A stretch of DNA of 64,000 bases, taken from Leishmania donovani. Lineage: Eukaryota; Euglenozoa; Kinetoplastea; Trypanosomatida; Trypanosomatidae. The translations under genes were made by a program, and so were the position numbers. The stretch covers positions 247,505-311,504 of the forward strand of contig NC_018263.1 in the NCBI RefSeq assembly GCF_000227135.1, given 5' to 3'. Positions 33,877-43,831 of the stretch are shown one piece after another (the first letter of the stretch is position 1; each line of letters starts with the position of its first letter). The notes under the pieces are model-generated. The model saw only the letters and a list, made by a program, of their open reading frames with translations. It searched no databases and had not been told where the DNA came from.

Positions 33877-36800
33877 ATGCGCCGCCCAGGTGTGGAGTAC
33901 TGGTCGTCCACTTGCTCTGTACACAGACCCTCGCGCACGTCTTCCTCGCCGGATCCAACGTCTGTGTCGTGCACCTCCGCGGCGGGCTACTGCAACTCGA
34001 GCAAGGATGAAATTCCACCGCCGATGTCGACTGTGTGGCTAGCTCCGCCGTCGCTGTCCACCCCGGTCATCTGCGAAGCGGACAGCGGAGACGGAGACGG
34101 AGCCCAGCGCAGGATGCAACAACAACGAGTGCTGCAGCGACGAGAAGAGGAAGTGGCGCGTCTCGAAGCCATCTTGGCACGGGAACGAGTCGACAACGCC
34201 AACTCGCTGAACGCCCTTCGAGCGTCACTGAAGCGCGAGCACCTGCTGCGCGCCACGGCGGAGAAAGAGCGACAGGCCGCTCAGGCTGAGGGCAGGCACC
34301 TGCGCACCGCACTCCGGGCACTCCTGGCTCAGCCACCAAACAACAGCAACAACGAACCGTTGTCGTCGACGGTGCCTGTCTCCCTTTACGAAGAGGCGCG
34401 CCGCCTCCTCCTGCGGTGTGACAAGACGTTCGCGGAGCTCAAGGCGCTCCAGCTGCGCTCAACCGACGCCGCTGGCCTCGAGGTACTCCGCCGGTATGAC
34501 ATTCCGGTGCTCGACGAGATCCCACCTGCGTGGCCGCCTGGGACGCCGCAGTGCAGCGGCAAAGAGGAAGACGACCACGCGCGACGCCGGGCGCGTGCTG
34601 GTGGTGGCCCGAATTCTACCCCGGCTGCACGTGAGAAGGCCTCTTCTGGCACTACTCCACTACCGATGGAGGAGACGCTGACGGGGCTCGAGATATCGGA
34701 GCTGACTGCTCTCTCGCCAGACACACCGTGCAGCCCGAGTTCGGCAACGCGGCAGGTGAGTGCGGTCACAGCTGCCGGTGAGGCGTCGGAGACGTGGCGT
34801 GAGAAGGGGTGCGTACCCCCTGTCCACTCCTCGTCAAACGGCAAGGCCAAGCCTGATGCCGGAGGGGAAACCCTCAGCGCCGACGGTCGTCGTCGTCCGC
34901 GGCCCACCCTCCTCAGTCCCCCGTTGCCATCGTCGGAGACCAGCGCCGCGAAAGTTGTGCAGCCGTGGATGGGGCCCATGCACGAGTTCGCCGGGTCGAC
35001 GCCCCTTCTTGACGCCACGCCGCCGCAGGAGCTCAGCGCGGAGCACCCCACGCGGCTGAGTGAGTTGGGGCGAGAGGACACGATTCGCGACACGGATCAC
35101 CTTCTCCGGTCTCTGGCAGAAGAGATCGCAATGCTGGCCACGAGCCAAGGGCTCCGCACTGCGTCCGAGGTGGCAGCGCTGTGCCGCCGCCGCGGGCTGC
35201 ACTACGTCGACGCCGCGTTTCCTCCCGTGTCGGAGACGCTTGGCTTTGACAGCAGTGGTGGCTGCCGCGGCTGCCATACAGACCGGCGCACTTCGTTTGT
35301 TGTGGAGTGGCGCCCCCGCGACGCCGTTGTACCTCGTGGCAGGAAAGCTGAGCTGCTGACGAGCGCCGGCATTGACCCCGATTCGCTACGCTGCGGCCGA
35401 CTGGGCGACGCGGGTGTTGTTGCCGCCTTGGCTGCGCTCGCCGAGTCTGCTGGTGCGGTGCTGAGCGTGCTCGCCAGCACGACGAGCGAGGACGAGGACA
35501 ATGGCATCTACGTTGTCTGGCTGTGCGTGCATGGCTGGTGGACGCGCGTCACGGTCGACGCGTATCTGCCGTGCGTCATCGAGGACAACAGGCTCGTCGA
35601 CCTGTACGGATGCAGCAGCACCACCACCTACGACCTCTGGGCACCTGTTTGCGAGAAAGCGCTGGCCAAAGTGCTGTGTGGCTACCACGCGCTCTGCAGT
35701 CTCACAGCGGAGACGGCGATTGGCAACTTCACGGGTGGACCGGTCGAGTGCTGGGACTGGTGGCACAGACGCAGCAGCACGGCGCTGGAGGAGATGGAGG
35801 CGGCTCTCAGTACAAACGCACGCGGCGCAGGCGTGGTGCTGCTCTCCACCTTTTCAACGGCGGCCCTGCGTGACACATCTACGAGGTCGGTGGCTGTGGC
35901 TGGGGCGCATGCGGCTTACCAGCGGCTCGGGCTTCGACCTGGCACGTCGTACCGCGTGCTGGCCGTGGCTGATAATGCAGAAGGTGAGCCGATGGTCCTC
36001 CTGCGCAACTGGACACGAAGGTGCGAGCAGCGGGAGAACGGCCAGGCGCGCTGTCTCTTTGATCTCGATTCCGCATTCGGCGGCGGTGACCGTCGCAATC
36101 TTTCGCCGCGGCGGGACAGCAATGACGGCACTGCGGCCGTGAAGGGATGGCTGGCAAAGCCGCTGTCGCAGTCGAGTGCCGCTTCGAGTCAGTGCGACTC
36201 GTGTGTGTGGCTGAGCTACACAAAAGAAGTGCTACCCTACTTCGACGGGTGCCACGTGTGCTTTGACTGTCGCCGGTACCACGACCTTCGCGTTCCGATT
36301 GCATTTACGGGCTCACGGCCGGCCATTCCAGCGCAGCTGGTTCGCGTCCGTGTTCAGGAAGGTCTTGCGAGGCCCCCGCACAGGGTGACGCGCTTCCCGA
36401 CACGGCTGTGGATCGGGCTACACCAGCCTTTCTCCCGCGTCGACACCAGCGATGCTGCTCACGCTTGCTTTCCGTGGGGGCTGAAGATGACCCTGGTGGC
36501 TCAAGAAGAGGCCCCGGTACCCTTTGGGGGAGGCGGCGGCTGTGCGCGTCCTGCGCGCCGGTCATACATCCTGTCCGAGTCCTTCTTAGGTGAGCCAAAG
36601 GAGCTGCCAGCGGTGTGGATGTACTTGGAACTGGAGCCCGTCGTGGACAGCGCACCTCATCCTGTCACGGATCTCAAAGATGAGGACGCCGCTGCAGCAA
36701 CCACGACAACGGAGTTCTTCGTTGTGCCGCACATGGAATGGATCGTCAGGAAGGACAGGGCACACACCGGCCAGGATGATGATGGACTCGGCTCTCTCGG

Positions 36801-37239
36801 GTGTGACGTACCCTCTGCTCAGCATCGGCGCAGTGTAGGGCAAGAGAGTCAGCGCAGGCGCCTTGGCACGGATGCGGCACCGCATAGTGACCAAAGCGGT
36901 TGCGCAAGTGGTGCGGAGAAAGCGGTATGGCACCAGTGCAGTAATCGCCATCCCGCCAGCTTAGCTGAGCTCTCACTCGGCAACGCTACGACAGCGATCG
37001 TGGCGGTCTTGGCAGAGCGCAGAGAGTCAGTGCTGGTGGACGTCGTCAACGCACCAGAGGAGCTGCGCGCTGCTGTGTATCACGACGTATTGGATCGTAT
37101 CGACTTCTCTGATTGTACAGTCGCAGGGGGCAGTGACCACCGTCAACCATCCCACCCGTCGCAAGCGAGCGCTGCTACAGCACCGGGAGGGGTGCGCTGC
37201 CAGTTGAATGGACGCTGCATGCCAACGTTTTCCTGGTGA
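33877..37239 (+). CDS. Calpain-like (C2 family) protein lacking the catalytic cysteine
   Basis: The product has 1120 residues from the ATG at 33877, the first in a frame open further upstream. Residues about 79-150 form a charged coiled coil. The calpain core follows: a pre-core segment FVVEWRPRDAVVP, then LRCGRLGDAGVVAALAALAE, which aligns with the conserved QGxLGDCWFLAAL. The catalytic Cys position is Ala512. The segment WWTRVTVDAYLP matches the W-x-x-V-x-V-D-x-x-LP strand. A plausible His is H678 (AGAHAAY) and a plausible Asn is N711 (LLRNW). After about residue 774, DSCVWLSYTKEVLPYFDGCH matches the start of the domain III-like beta sandwich. Many kinetoplastid calpain-like proteins lack triad residues and act as scaffolds. 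This one should not be a protease by the usual mechanism. Confidence 0.9.
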   Translation: MRRPGVEYWSSTCSVHRPSRTSSSPDPTSVSCTSAAGYCNSSKDEIPPPMSTVWLAPPSLSTPVICEADSGDGDGAQRRMQQQRVLQRREEEVARLEAILARERVDNANSLNALRASLKREHLLRATAEKERQAAQAEGRHLRTALRALLAQPPNNSNNEPLSSTVPVSLYEEARRLLLRCDKTFAELKALQLRSTDAAGLEVLRRYDIPVLDEIPPAWPPGTPQCSGKEEDDHARRRARAGGGPNSTPAAREKASSGTTPLPMEETLTGLEISELTALSPDTPCSPSSATRQVSAVTAAGEASETWREKGCVPPVHSSSNGKAKPDAGGETLSADGRRRPRPTLLSPPLPSSETSAAKVVQPWMGPMHEFAGSTPLLDATPPQELSAEHPTRLSELGREDTIRDTDHLLRSLAEEIAMLATSQGLRTASEVAALCRRRGLHYVDAAFPPVSETLGFDSSGGCRGCHTDRRTSFVVEWRPRDAVVPRGRKAELLTSAGIDPDSLRCGRLGDAGVVAALAALAESAGAVLSVLASTTSEDEDNGIYVVWLCVHGWWTRVTVDAYLPCVIEDNRLVDLYGCSSTTTYDLWAPVCEKALAKVLCGYHALCSLTAETAIGNFTGGPVECWDWWHRRSSTALEEMEAALSTNARGAGVVLLSTFSTAALRDTSTRSVAVAGAHAAYQRLGLRPGTSYRVLAVADNAEGEPMVLLRNWTRRCEQRENGQARCLFDLDSAFGGGDRRNLSPRRDSNDGTAAVKGWLAKPLSQSSAASSQCDSCVWLSYTKEVLPYFDGCHVCFDCRRYHDLRVPIAFTGSRPAIPAQLVRVRVQEGLARPPHRVTRFPTRLWIGLHQPFSRVDTSDAAHACFPWGLKMTLVAQEEAPVPFGGGGGCARPARRSYILSESFLGEPKELPAVWMYLELEPVVDSAPHPVTDLKDEDAAAATTTTEFFVVPHMEWIVRKDRAHTGQDDDGLGSLGCDVPSAQHRRSVGQESQRRRLGTDAAPHSDQSGCASGAEKAVWHQCSNRHPASLAELSLGNATTAIVAVLAERRESVLVDVVNAPEELRAAVYHDVLDRIDFSDCTVAGGSDHRQPSHPSQASAATAPGGVRCQLNGRCMPTFSW

Positions 37240-37900
37240 TGTTTGCACGGTGACCGGTGGACGGGAGAGGGCTAACAGTGAAGCGATGCAACCCGAAGCG
37301 GCTCGAGAGATGAAGGCGCGCCATGAGCCTTCAAGTTGTCCCTGCCATCCTTTTCCTCGGCTCGTCGTTGGGTGCATGTTGGTACAGTGCCCCGTCCTGC
37401 AAGTTCCGCGCTGCGTGCTATGCTCCTTTTTCTATCGTCACTGCCTGTTGTTGGCGCTAGGGCGAATGGGTGGCCATCACACAGCTGGACGCGATCAGAT
37501 CCGCCGCAACGACGGTCGCACAATCTTACCATACCCGTGCGGAGAAAACCAAAAGCCCTAATCGGAAGCGACAAAAACCGCCCACGCCGTTACTGCAACG
37601 ATGATGGCCACGAAGGCAGGTTCAGCGGCAGGTATGACGACCTCGTTAGGAGGTGAGAACTGGTCTCCTCTCTCAACAGTCCGCAGACCTATACACACCA
37701 CGGTGTGTCTTGTCTCGCTTTCACGCGCATCCCCTACACTGCACCTCTCCCGCTTCTGTCTTCAAAGCCTCTTCTGGCCTTCTCCTCGTGCTAGCACGAT
37801 GACTCTGCGCTTGCGCCGCACTTTCTTTTATCCTCTGCTTCACCACTGCGTTAGCGTGACTACCTGCACACTCATACAGATGAGCGCGTGAGGAGCCACG
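37240..37900. other. Intergenic region between calpain-like gene and CDF pseudogene
   Basis: No gene is supported. The last part could hold the lost N-terminal codons and leader of the decayed transporter. Confidence 0.5.
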
Positions 37901-39114
37901 CTATTTTTGGCTGCCAGCGCCTGCAGGCGTTGCCCTTCGAGCAAGGGGACGGGCAAGAGCCTCACGATCACCCATGCTCTGTGGGCCGCGGTGGCATTCT
38001 CTAAGCTTATGATTCTCGTGGAGGCGGTTGGTGGCGACATGCCGGGCAATCTTGTCGTGCTGTGCGATGAAGCTGATATTCTAGCTTACCACTTCACCCT
38101 TCGTGCCCCTCTGTTCTCCGCCTAGGCGCCCAGGTGGCATGCGAAGGATCGCTGCACATTTGCGTGGCGCCGCGCTCAGGTGATTGGCGCGATGGCGTCT
38201 GTCTTTACCACCTGCGGCCCCGCTGTGCGGATCACCAGCAGCCCCTTCCAGTGGCTTCCAAGCGTGTCCCTGTGCGCCATGTATGATGACGAGCAGGGGA
38301 TGGGGGATGGGACGGAGAGGTGCTGCCGACGCCTTTTATGATGGGGCTGGGGTGCTTTGGCTTCGTCATGAACGTGCTTGTCAACAGCATGCGGTACTGC
38401 AGTAGCGAGCACGCACAGTCTCCCGGCGGCCTCTTCGAGGGCCATGACGATGACCAGGGCCGCAGTCACGAGGACGGCGGGCACCATCACTACGAAAATG
38501 GCCACGAGGACGACCACGGCAGCGTACACGCTCGGCTTCTCTCCACGTAGGATCACCAGCGCGATCGGCAGACATCTGCGGCGGCTTACACGGCGTGCGT
38601 GTGAGCCGTGCCTCAGACGCCGAGGCGCTATCGCAAGATGCAAGGCACCACCGTATCCCCCTTCTCCACGTCTTCGGCAACTGACTGCCTGCCTTGGGGG
38701 TAGTGGCGCCAGCTGGCGTGACGGCGGTGTGCAACTCGTGCTAGCACCACGCAGCCAGCACGTTGCACCGCTAGGTCAACCTGGTGGATCCTATCCTGTC
38801 CCTTGTGTTTCACATGATCACGATCCACACCCCGCGAAGGACCTTGCCGTGGAGAGGTGGCAGATCGTGATGGATTGGGTGTCGACGATGCTCTCCCAAC
38901 AGGATTGTACGTGTAAAACCGCTGGCCGACAACACAGTGGACGAAGTGCTTCACCTCTATGTTTGGATGGCTTCGACTCAACTTCTCTGTCCTCCGCGCC
39001 ACACTCAGTACGTCGCACGACCTCCCCGTCGCTGAAGCGCAGCGGCTCATCAAGGGACACACCGACCGGTGCGTGGCGATGGGTGCGCAGCACTGCACGT
39101 TTCGGCTCGAGTAG
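37901..39114 (+). pseudogene. Decayed cation diffusion facilitator (CDF/ZnT) metal transporter
   Basis: Pieces in three + frames follow the CDF order. TM1-2 is at 37955-38122 (MILVEAVGGDMPGNLVVLCD), cut by TAG at 38123. Next, in the same frame, comes WHAKDRCTFAWRRAQVIGAM, the loop and TM3 signature. A frame change leads to TM4 (FMMGLGCFGFVMNVL, from 38338) and a His-rich cytosolic loop (EDGGHHHYENGHEDDHG) ending at TAG 38548. In another frame, TM5 reads LLHVFGN then TGA (38682) then LPALGVVAPAGVTAVCN. TAGs follow at 38742 and 38772, then TM6 VDPILSLVFHMI. The C-terminal domain reads VDEVLHLYVWMASTQL, shifts frame, and ends with AEAQRLIKGHTDRC and CTFRLE at the stop at 39112-39114. The TM5 HxxxD metal site has become HVFGN. 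With these breaks no working transporter is possible. CDF proteins export zinc or related cations. Confidence 0.85.
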
Positions 39115-41307
39115 AGCTAGCACGCGCGCAGGTAGGGTGCACCGGTTGCAACGAGGCGTATCGGCGTTGCAGTCGTGTAGAAATCAGCGGATACGAAGTC
39201 GTAGCGATCCAGAATGCGATATCCCTCTCAGTGACGCGCCACTTCAGCTGGTGGCATGCTGTCTGTTGGCAGAACAGCGCACCAAAGGAAGGAGCGTGTG
39301 GGGGGTAAATCAGGACGATGTAGGGCGAGCATGACGAGGAAGAATAGCCTTCTTTGGTTTGACGGCTACGCGGCTTCACAGAGAAGTTTGCACCTCTCTT
39401 TTCCTCGTGCTGCCTTCTCCCCCGCACTTAGATGACTCGCGTCTATCCTGTGCAAAGACTTGATGAGTCCGTCTCTGTATGTTGGCGCTAGGCGTGTTCG
39501 TGTTTGTTGCTGAGCCAGGGCTCGTGCGTCTCCTCTGCCTTCTTTCCAGTCGATTACTCACCTCCTCCTCATGTTACCGTGGGCGTTTGCGTTTTTGATG
39601 TTTTTTTTTTTCTATTTTGCCTGCTGACATGCTCTACGCTCTCCTTGTTTGCGCACACCTGGTGGCACACATGCGGAATGGTAATCATTCTTGCCTTTGT
39701 GTTTTTTTTTTTTGCAACCTCCGCTGCTCTCCGCGCCTTTTCCCGTGCGTCGCTGGCCTTCACTGTCTCTATCTGTTTGTTGGTTCCTTTTCTTCTGGTG
39801 CCCTCGCCATGCACACACACGTACAGGCGTTTGTGTCTCTCTGTAGATGAATGTTTGGGCAGACACCCCCTGCACAAACTCCCTTGCTCTCGAGCGTTTC
39901 GTTTCTTTGAGTTTATCTTTGCCTCGCTGTCTCGCCTCGCCTTGACGCTGGCTTTTATGTAGGTTATTTCGCTCATTCTCATCGTCCACCGCCTTCCCCC
40001 TTCTCTCTCTGTGACTCCAACCGTAAGCCCCAGCGTGTTGCACAGTTGTGTGTGTACATGGGGAAAGGGGGAGACGCTTAACTCTTGTTGTTTCAGTACT
40101 GCTGCTTGTAGAGGGTAGAGGACGTAGGGAAGGACGAGAGCGTGTGCGTCCGCATGCCAGTCTGTCCGCCTGGCTTGCTTGTGACGCAGTTTACTAAGTG
40201 CTCCGATCTTTTTGTCGCTGCACGCTTTTCGACCGCTGCTGGCCCCCTGGATTTGCGTGTACTTCATAATGATGGCTCGTTTTGTATCTTTGGTGTCGTA
40301 ACGTGCGCTTCCTCTTTCGTTGCGTCTCGCGCCTCTCAAGATGCTGACCAGAGGATGTCGCTGTGGTGGAGGAATGAGGATGAACGTGGTTGGCGCAAGC
40401 GAGGCCATAGAAGATTATATGGGAACGACAAAAAGAGCACGCCCTTCTCGGAGGACAACTTCACCGATGTGCGCAGCGGCCGTTATGCTTCCGCCATCTG
40501 TACGCGTCGTAAACATAAAGGACAATGCGTGGCTGGCCCTTTGGCCACTAATGAATGATGTGGCCTTTGTCTCTGCTTCCCTGGGCGGCGCTAAACGAAC
40601 GCTGCAGCTCACCCGAATATTCATGTGTGTCTAGGTGCTACGCGCGGCCTTTTTACCATTTTCTTCTCTGTCTCCTCGGTGCTTTCCACGTCTTCGCGCC
40701 GCTTTTTCTTTTTGCTTCTTCTTGGGTGTACGTGCCCGCCCCCCCCCTTCTCTCGTGTGCGGCACCCTCGCTTGCTCCCTCGGAGACGCAGGGCGAGTAG
40801 TCGCCTTCATGTCCGTGAGGAGAGACGTGTGGTGTCCTCTCACTCCCACCCCACATCAAGCCTTCCATCGAGCACAGCCACCAACCAACCACCTAGCACC
40901 CCCCTCCCACAAACACACGCAACCGAGGAGAGATGCACATGCGAAAGGGAGGACAGCGTAGCCGTTCGTTGCGTCTCCCTCTTCATTCCCTCTCGCTGTT
41001 TTTCATGTTATTGTTATCTCATTTCAGCTCGCGTCTCTGCCGACGACGCCGCTGACTTGGTTTACGCATTTACGGCCTCGTCTGCTTTGGATCCGCGTGC
41101 ATCTCTAGAGCATAGACCTCTTTTATTCAGCATTCTCTTTCCTAGATGCACGTACACTGACCTCCGCACTTTCTTTTTTTTTCTGTCCAAAGAGACGCAC
41201 ACGTACGCACATACGCCGCCCATTGTCCATCAACGGACAGAATTGGCCAGACCGCCGCGTGAGGAAACCGTTTTCGCTCATACCGGCGCGTCAGCCCTAT
41301 TCGCCGA
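39115..41307. other. Intergenic region, UTR-like
   Basis: No gene is supported. T-rich tracts around 39560-39960 and a C-rich stretch near 40738. It ends in the leader of the 41308 gene. Confidence 0.6.
40973..41027 (+). promoter_or_regulatory. Candidate trans-splice acceptor for the 41308 gene
   Basis: A pyrimidine-rich tract ends in CTCATTTCAG, with AG at 41026-41027. The 280-base leader would contain a four-codon upstream ORF at 41146-41160. AGs at 41129-41130 and 41144-41145 are alternatives that would avoid it. Confidence 0.5.
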
Positions 41308-42993
41308 ATGGAGCGGGACAAGCCGCCACCGGCTCTACGCTTTGCTCGTCAGTGGACATTGCCTTCCAGTTCGGCGAGCGACGCCGGTTTCGCTACCCTT
41401 GCCTATCCGTCGTGGCACACAGAGTCCCCCTCACCATTTAACCGATCTCAGGTGCCCCTGACGCCATCCCCCGACAGAGCCGGGCGGCGACAACCGCTGG
41501 AAGGTTCCCTCGCGCCAGGCTCGCCGTCTCCTCTACCACCCTCGGAGCTGTCAGCGCTCACTTCGGGAGGTGCCGCGCACCACACCGATGCCTCACTGCA
41601 GCGGGCGTCGCGCCCTGTGCCAGCTGCTCCGTCCGCAAGCAACGTCGCAGCACGATGCGTACAGCCGGTGATGCTAGCCAGTGATGCGGATGGCAAGTCG
41701 TTCTGGCGGCGCCAAGCGCAGCGCCTCGAGGCGAAGTGCGCCGCACTGGAGGAGGAGCTCAAAACCGTCTACCGCGTCCTCGGCAAAGAGGCCAATGATA
41801 TCCCTCGTGCGCTGGAGGCGAGTAGTCATACCTCTTTGATGGCGGCCGGATGCGCCAACCCTACCTATGAGACGGTGGCGCAGGAGCGCGACATGGCGCG
41901 GCTGGAGCTGACGCGAGAAAAGGAAAAAAATTTTCTTCTGCGTCACCGCCTGCGGGAGATGGATGCGGAGGTGCATCGACTGCAAAGTCGGCATGCCCGT
42001 GACGTAGGCAAGCAGCGCGTTGGCGATGCATCAAAGCGGGCGTCGCCGTCTTTTAAGTCTGTCTCAAAAATGGGTGTGCTTTCCTCGAGACACCAGCGCG
42101 CTTCCAGTCGCTGCTGCTCGAGCTCTTGCTCTTCGACACAATCCACACGTGATGTGCGGCGTTCGCCCATCTACCCACGCTCTCGCAGCATCACGCGACC
42201 GTACACTTCGTCGTCCGCAAAGCGGGAGGAGTCGCCACGACCAACGCCGGCGCCGGTGTCCACGTCTTCTGCCCACTACAGCGACAACTCTATGATCACC
42301 CGGTCTTCGACCGCCTCAACGTCGTCCTCGACACGCCGTGAGAGTGGCCGCCGGGCCGCCAACACGTCTGCGGCAGCTCCAGCAGCTTTCGGAAAACCCC
42401 GTGGTCGTAGCACGCACTCGCCTCTGAAACCGAGCCGACAGGCGACAGACCCCTACGAAGCGGAGGCGCGTGACTTGCTCACATGGCTGCTAAGTGCTCG
42501 CCCTTCCTCGTCCTCTCCGAGCCGGTGCCAGCCGTTCGTGTGGCGGAAAGGCGCTGCCGGGTCACGCGGGCCAGAACCTCTACGCCGCTCTAACCTTGAG
42601 AGTCCACCCAGACGTGTGCGCCATAATGACCTCTTCAGTGCCACTGTCGCCGTCAGCGAAGGCGAAGGAAACGGCGGCCGATTGGCGCATGGAACGGCAC
42701 GGGGAGCGGCGAAGGCTCGTCCAGCGATTCGGGACAGTCGACTGCTGTCGCCTATTCCGCTGCAGCAAGAGAGGGATGCCGCTGATGACGAAAAAGCAAG
42801 GGACCACCCCACAGGTGCCGTTCGGTCGCTCTGTGCGATGCCGTTGCAGGTGCGAGCGCCACGGAGCGCCGCGGACCCGTCTCGCGACGCGCTCTCCGGC
42901 AAAGGGGCCCTTAGAGGGCACGCTGGCGATGGGGAATGGATTGCGTGGCAGCCGCACGTTATTGCGCCAGGGCAACAGTCTGGTGGGGCGTAA
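41308..42993 (+). CDS. Coiled-coil, Ser/Arg-rich protein of unknown function
   Basis: The product has 561 residues. Two charged helical stretches suit a coiled coil: residues about 127-160 (FWRRQAQRLEAKCAALEEEL) and about 188-235 (ERDMARLELTREKEKNFLLR, then MDAEVHRLQSRHARDV). Around them lie long Ser/Pro/Arg-rich regions, for example 245-345 with many SS and RS pairs, that look disordered and phosphorylatable. No catalytic or binding motif is recognised. The architecture is common among trypanosomatid cytoskeletal proteins, but that is only an analogy. Confidence 0.8.
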   Translation: MERDKPPPALRFARQWTLPSSSASDAGFATLAYPSWHTESPSPFNRSQVPLTPSPDRAGRRQPLEGSLAPGSPSPLPPSELSALTSGGAAHHTDASLQRASRPVPAAPSASNVAARCVQPVMLASDADGKSFWRRQAQRLEAKCAALEEELKTVYRVLGKEANDIPRALEASSHTSLMAAGCANPTYETVAQERDMARLELTREKEKNFLLRHRLREMDAEVHRLQSRHARDVGKQRVGDASKRASPSFKSVSKMGVLSSRHQRASSRCCSSSCSSTQSTRDVRRSPIYPRSRSITRPYTSSSAKREESPRPTPAPVSTSSAHYSDNSMITRSSTASTSSSTRRESGRRAANTSAAAPAAFGKPRGRSTHSPLKPSRQATDPYEAEARDLLTWLLSARPSSSSPSRCQPFVWRKGAAGSRGPEPLRRSNLESPPRRVRHNDLFSATVAVSEGEGNGGRLAHGTARGAAKARPAIRDSRLLSPIPLQQERDAADDEKARDHPTGAVRSLCAMPLQVRAPRSAADPSRDALSGKGALRGHAGDGEWIAWQPHVIAPGQQSGGA

Positions 42994-43831
42994 AAAGCGG
43001 CGGCGCTTCTCTTTTTCACGTGCATTCCATTGGCATCGTGCTTTTTCTCCTGCCTTTTGGCACTCGGTGAAGGACCGGCGCGTTCGTCGCATGGTAGCTG
43101 CGGGCAGTGGACGCTTTTTCCGTGAGTCCGTGGTGGTGGTAGTGGTGCTGCTGCTGCTGTGCGTGCGCATGATGCATGAGCCACAGCGGCGACGGAAAGG
43201 GCAAGAGAGACGCGGCGCAATCGTGTATCAGCGGTGCGTCGGAGACCATCGGCGAAAACGACGCCACCGGCAGCCCCCATGTCCCACAGGTAAGCCGACG
43301 AGAAGCGAGACCCTTGGAGACTATTGAATATCAAAGTGCACGGTTGCGTTCACGCAGAGGTGAGGCGGTGTGTGTGGTGGCCGCTCCCAGAGCTTCACCA
43401 AGGCTGTTGAAGCCGAGGTTAGTGCCGGAAAGAAAAAAGGAGGAACGCAATGAAGATGCACACCCCAGTGAAACTCTGGGGGACTGATACAGTGTGTGTG
43501 AGTGTGCAATTGCCTATGCAGGCTCTTGCCTCTCTTAGCCAGCGCTGACCTTTCTGCAAGTGCGTGGTGTCGCACTTCATTCCCCCGCCAACTGCTCAAC
43601 GGGTTGCGTCTTCTCTTTCTTTCACCTTGTCCTTGCCCGCTTCTCCGACGCTTACGCTTCTCTTTCTTCTCTCTGCCCTGGACGATCCAACCACAGCTCG
43701 CAAAGTGGGAGTCGAAGGCGTCCGGCGCCGTGCCGTCTTCTCGGAGGCACCCCCCCACCACCGTAGGTGCAGGCGCTCACTCTGACTTTAACAAAGAGCA
43801 CGTAGAAGCTCTCGCGGTGATCAGCGGCAAC
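42994..43831. other. Intergenic region before TFB2
   Basis: No gene is supported. Moderately GC-rich until 43600, then a pyrimidine tract leading to the acceptor at 43696. Confidence 0.6.
43608..43696 (+). promoter_or_regulatory. Candidate trans-splice acceptor for TFB2
   Basis: A 70-base T/C-rich tract is followed by AACCACAG, with AG at 43695-43696. The leader of 135 bases has no ATG. Confidence 0.5.

Noticed and set aside
38176..38643. Minus-strand ORF with a long hydrophobic stretch
   Set aside because: The Val/Ala-rich stretch is simply the complement of the Asp/His/Gly-rich loop of the + strand CDF pseudogene.
38378..39334. Plus-strand ORF of 318 codons
   Set aside because: It is a chance open frame through the CDF remnants; the transporter similarity lies in the other two frames at each point.
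40142..40558. Plus-strand ORF of about 138 codons
   Set aside because: It begins at a non-ATG codon, shows no motif and no clear coding bias; treated as UTR-like sequence.
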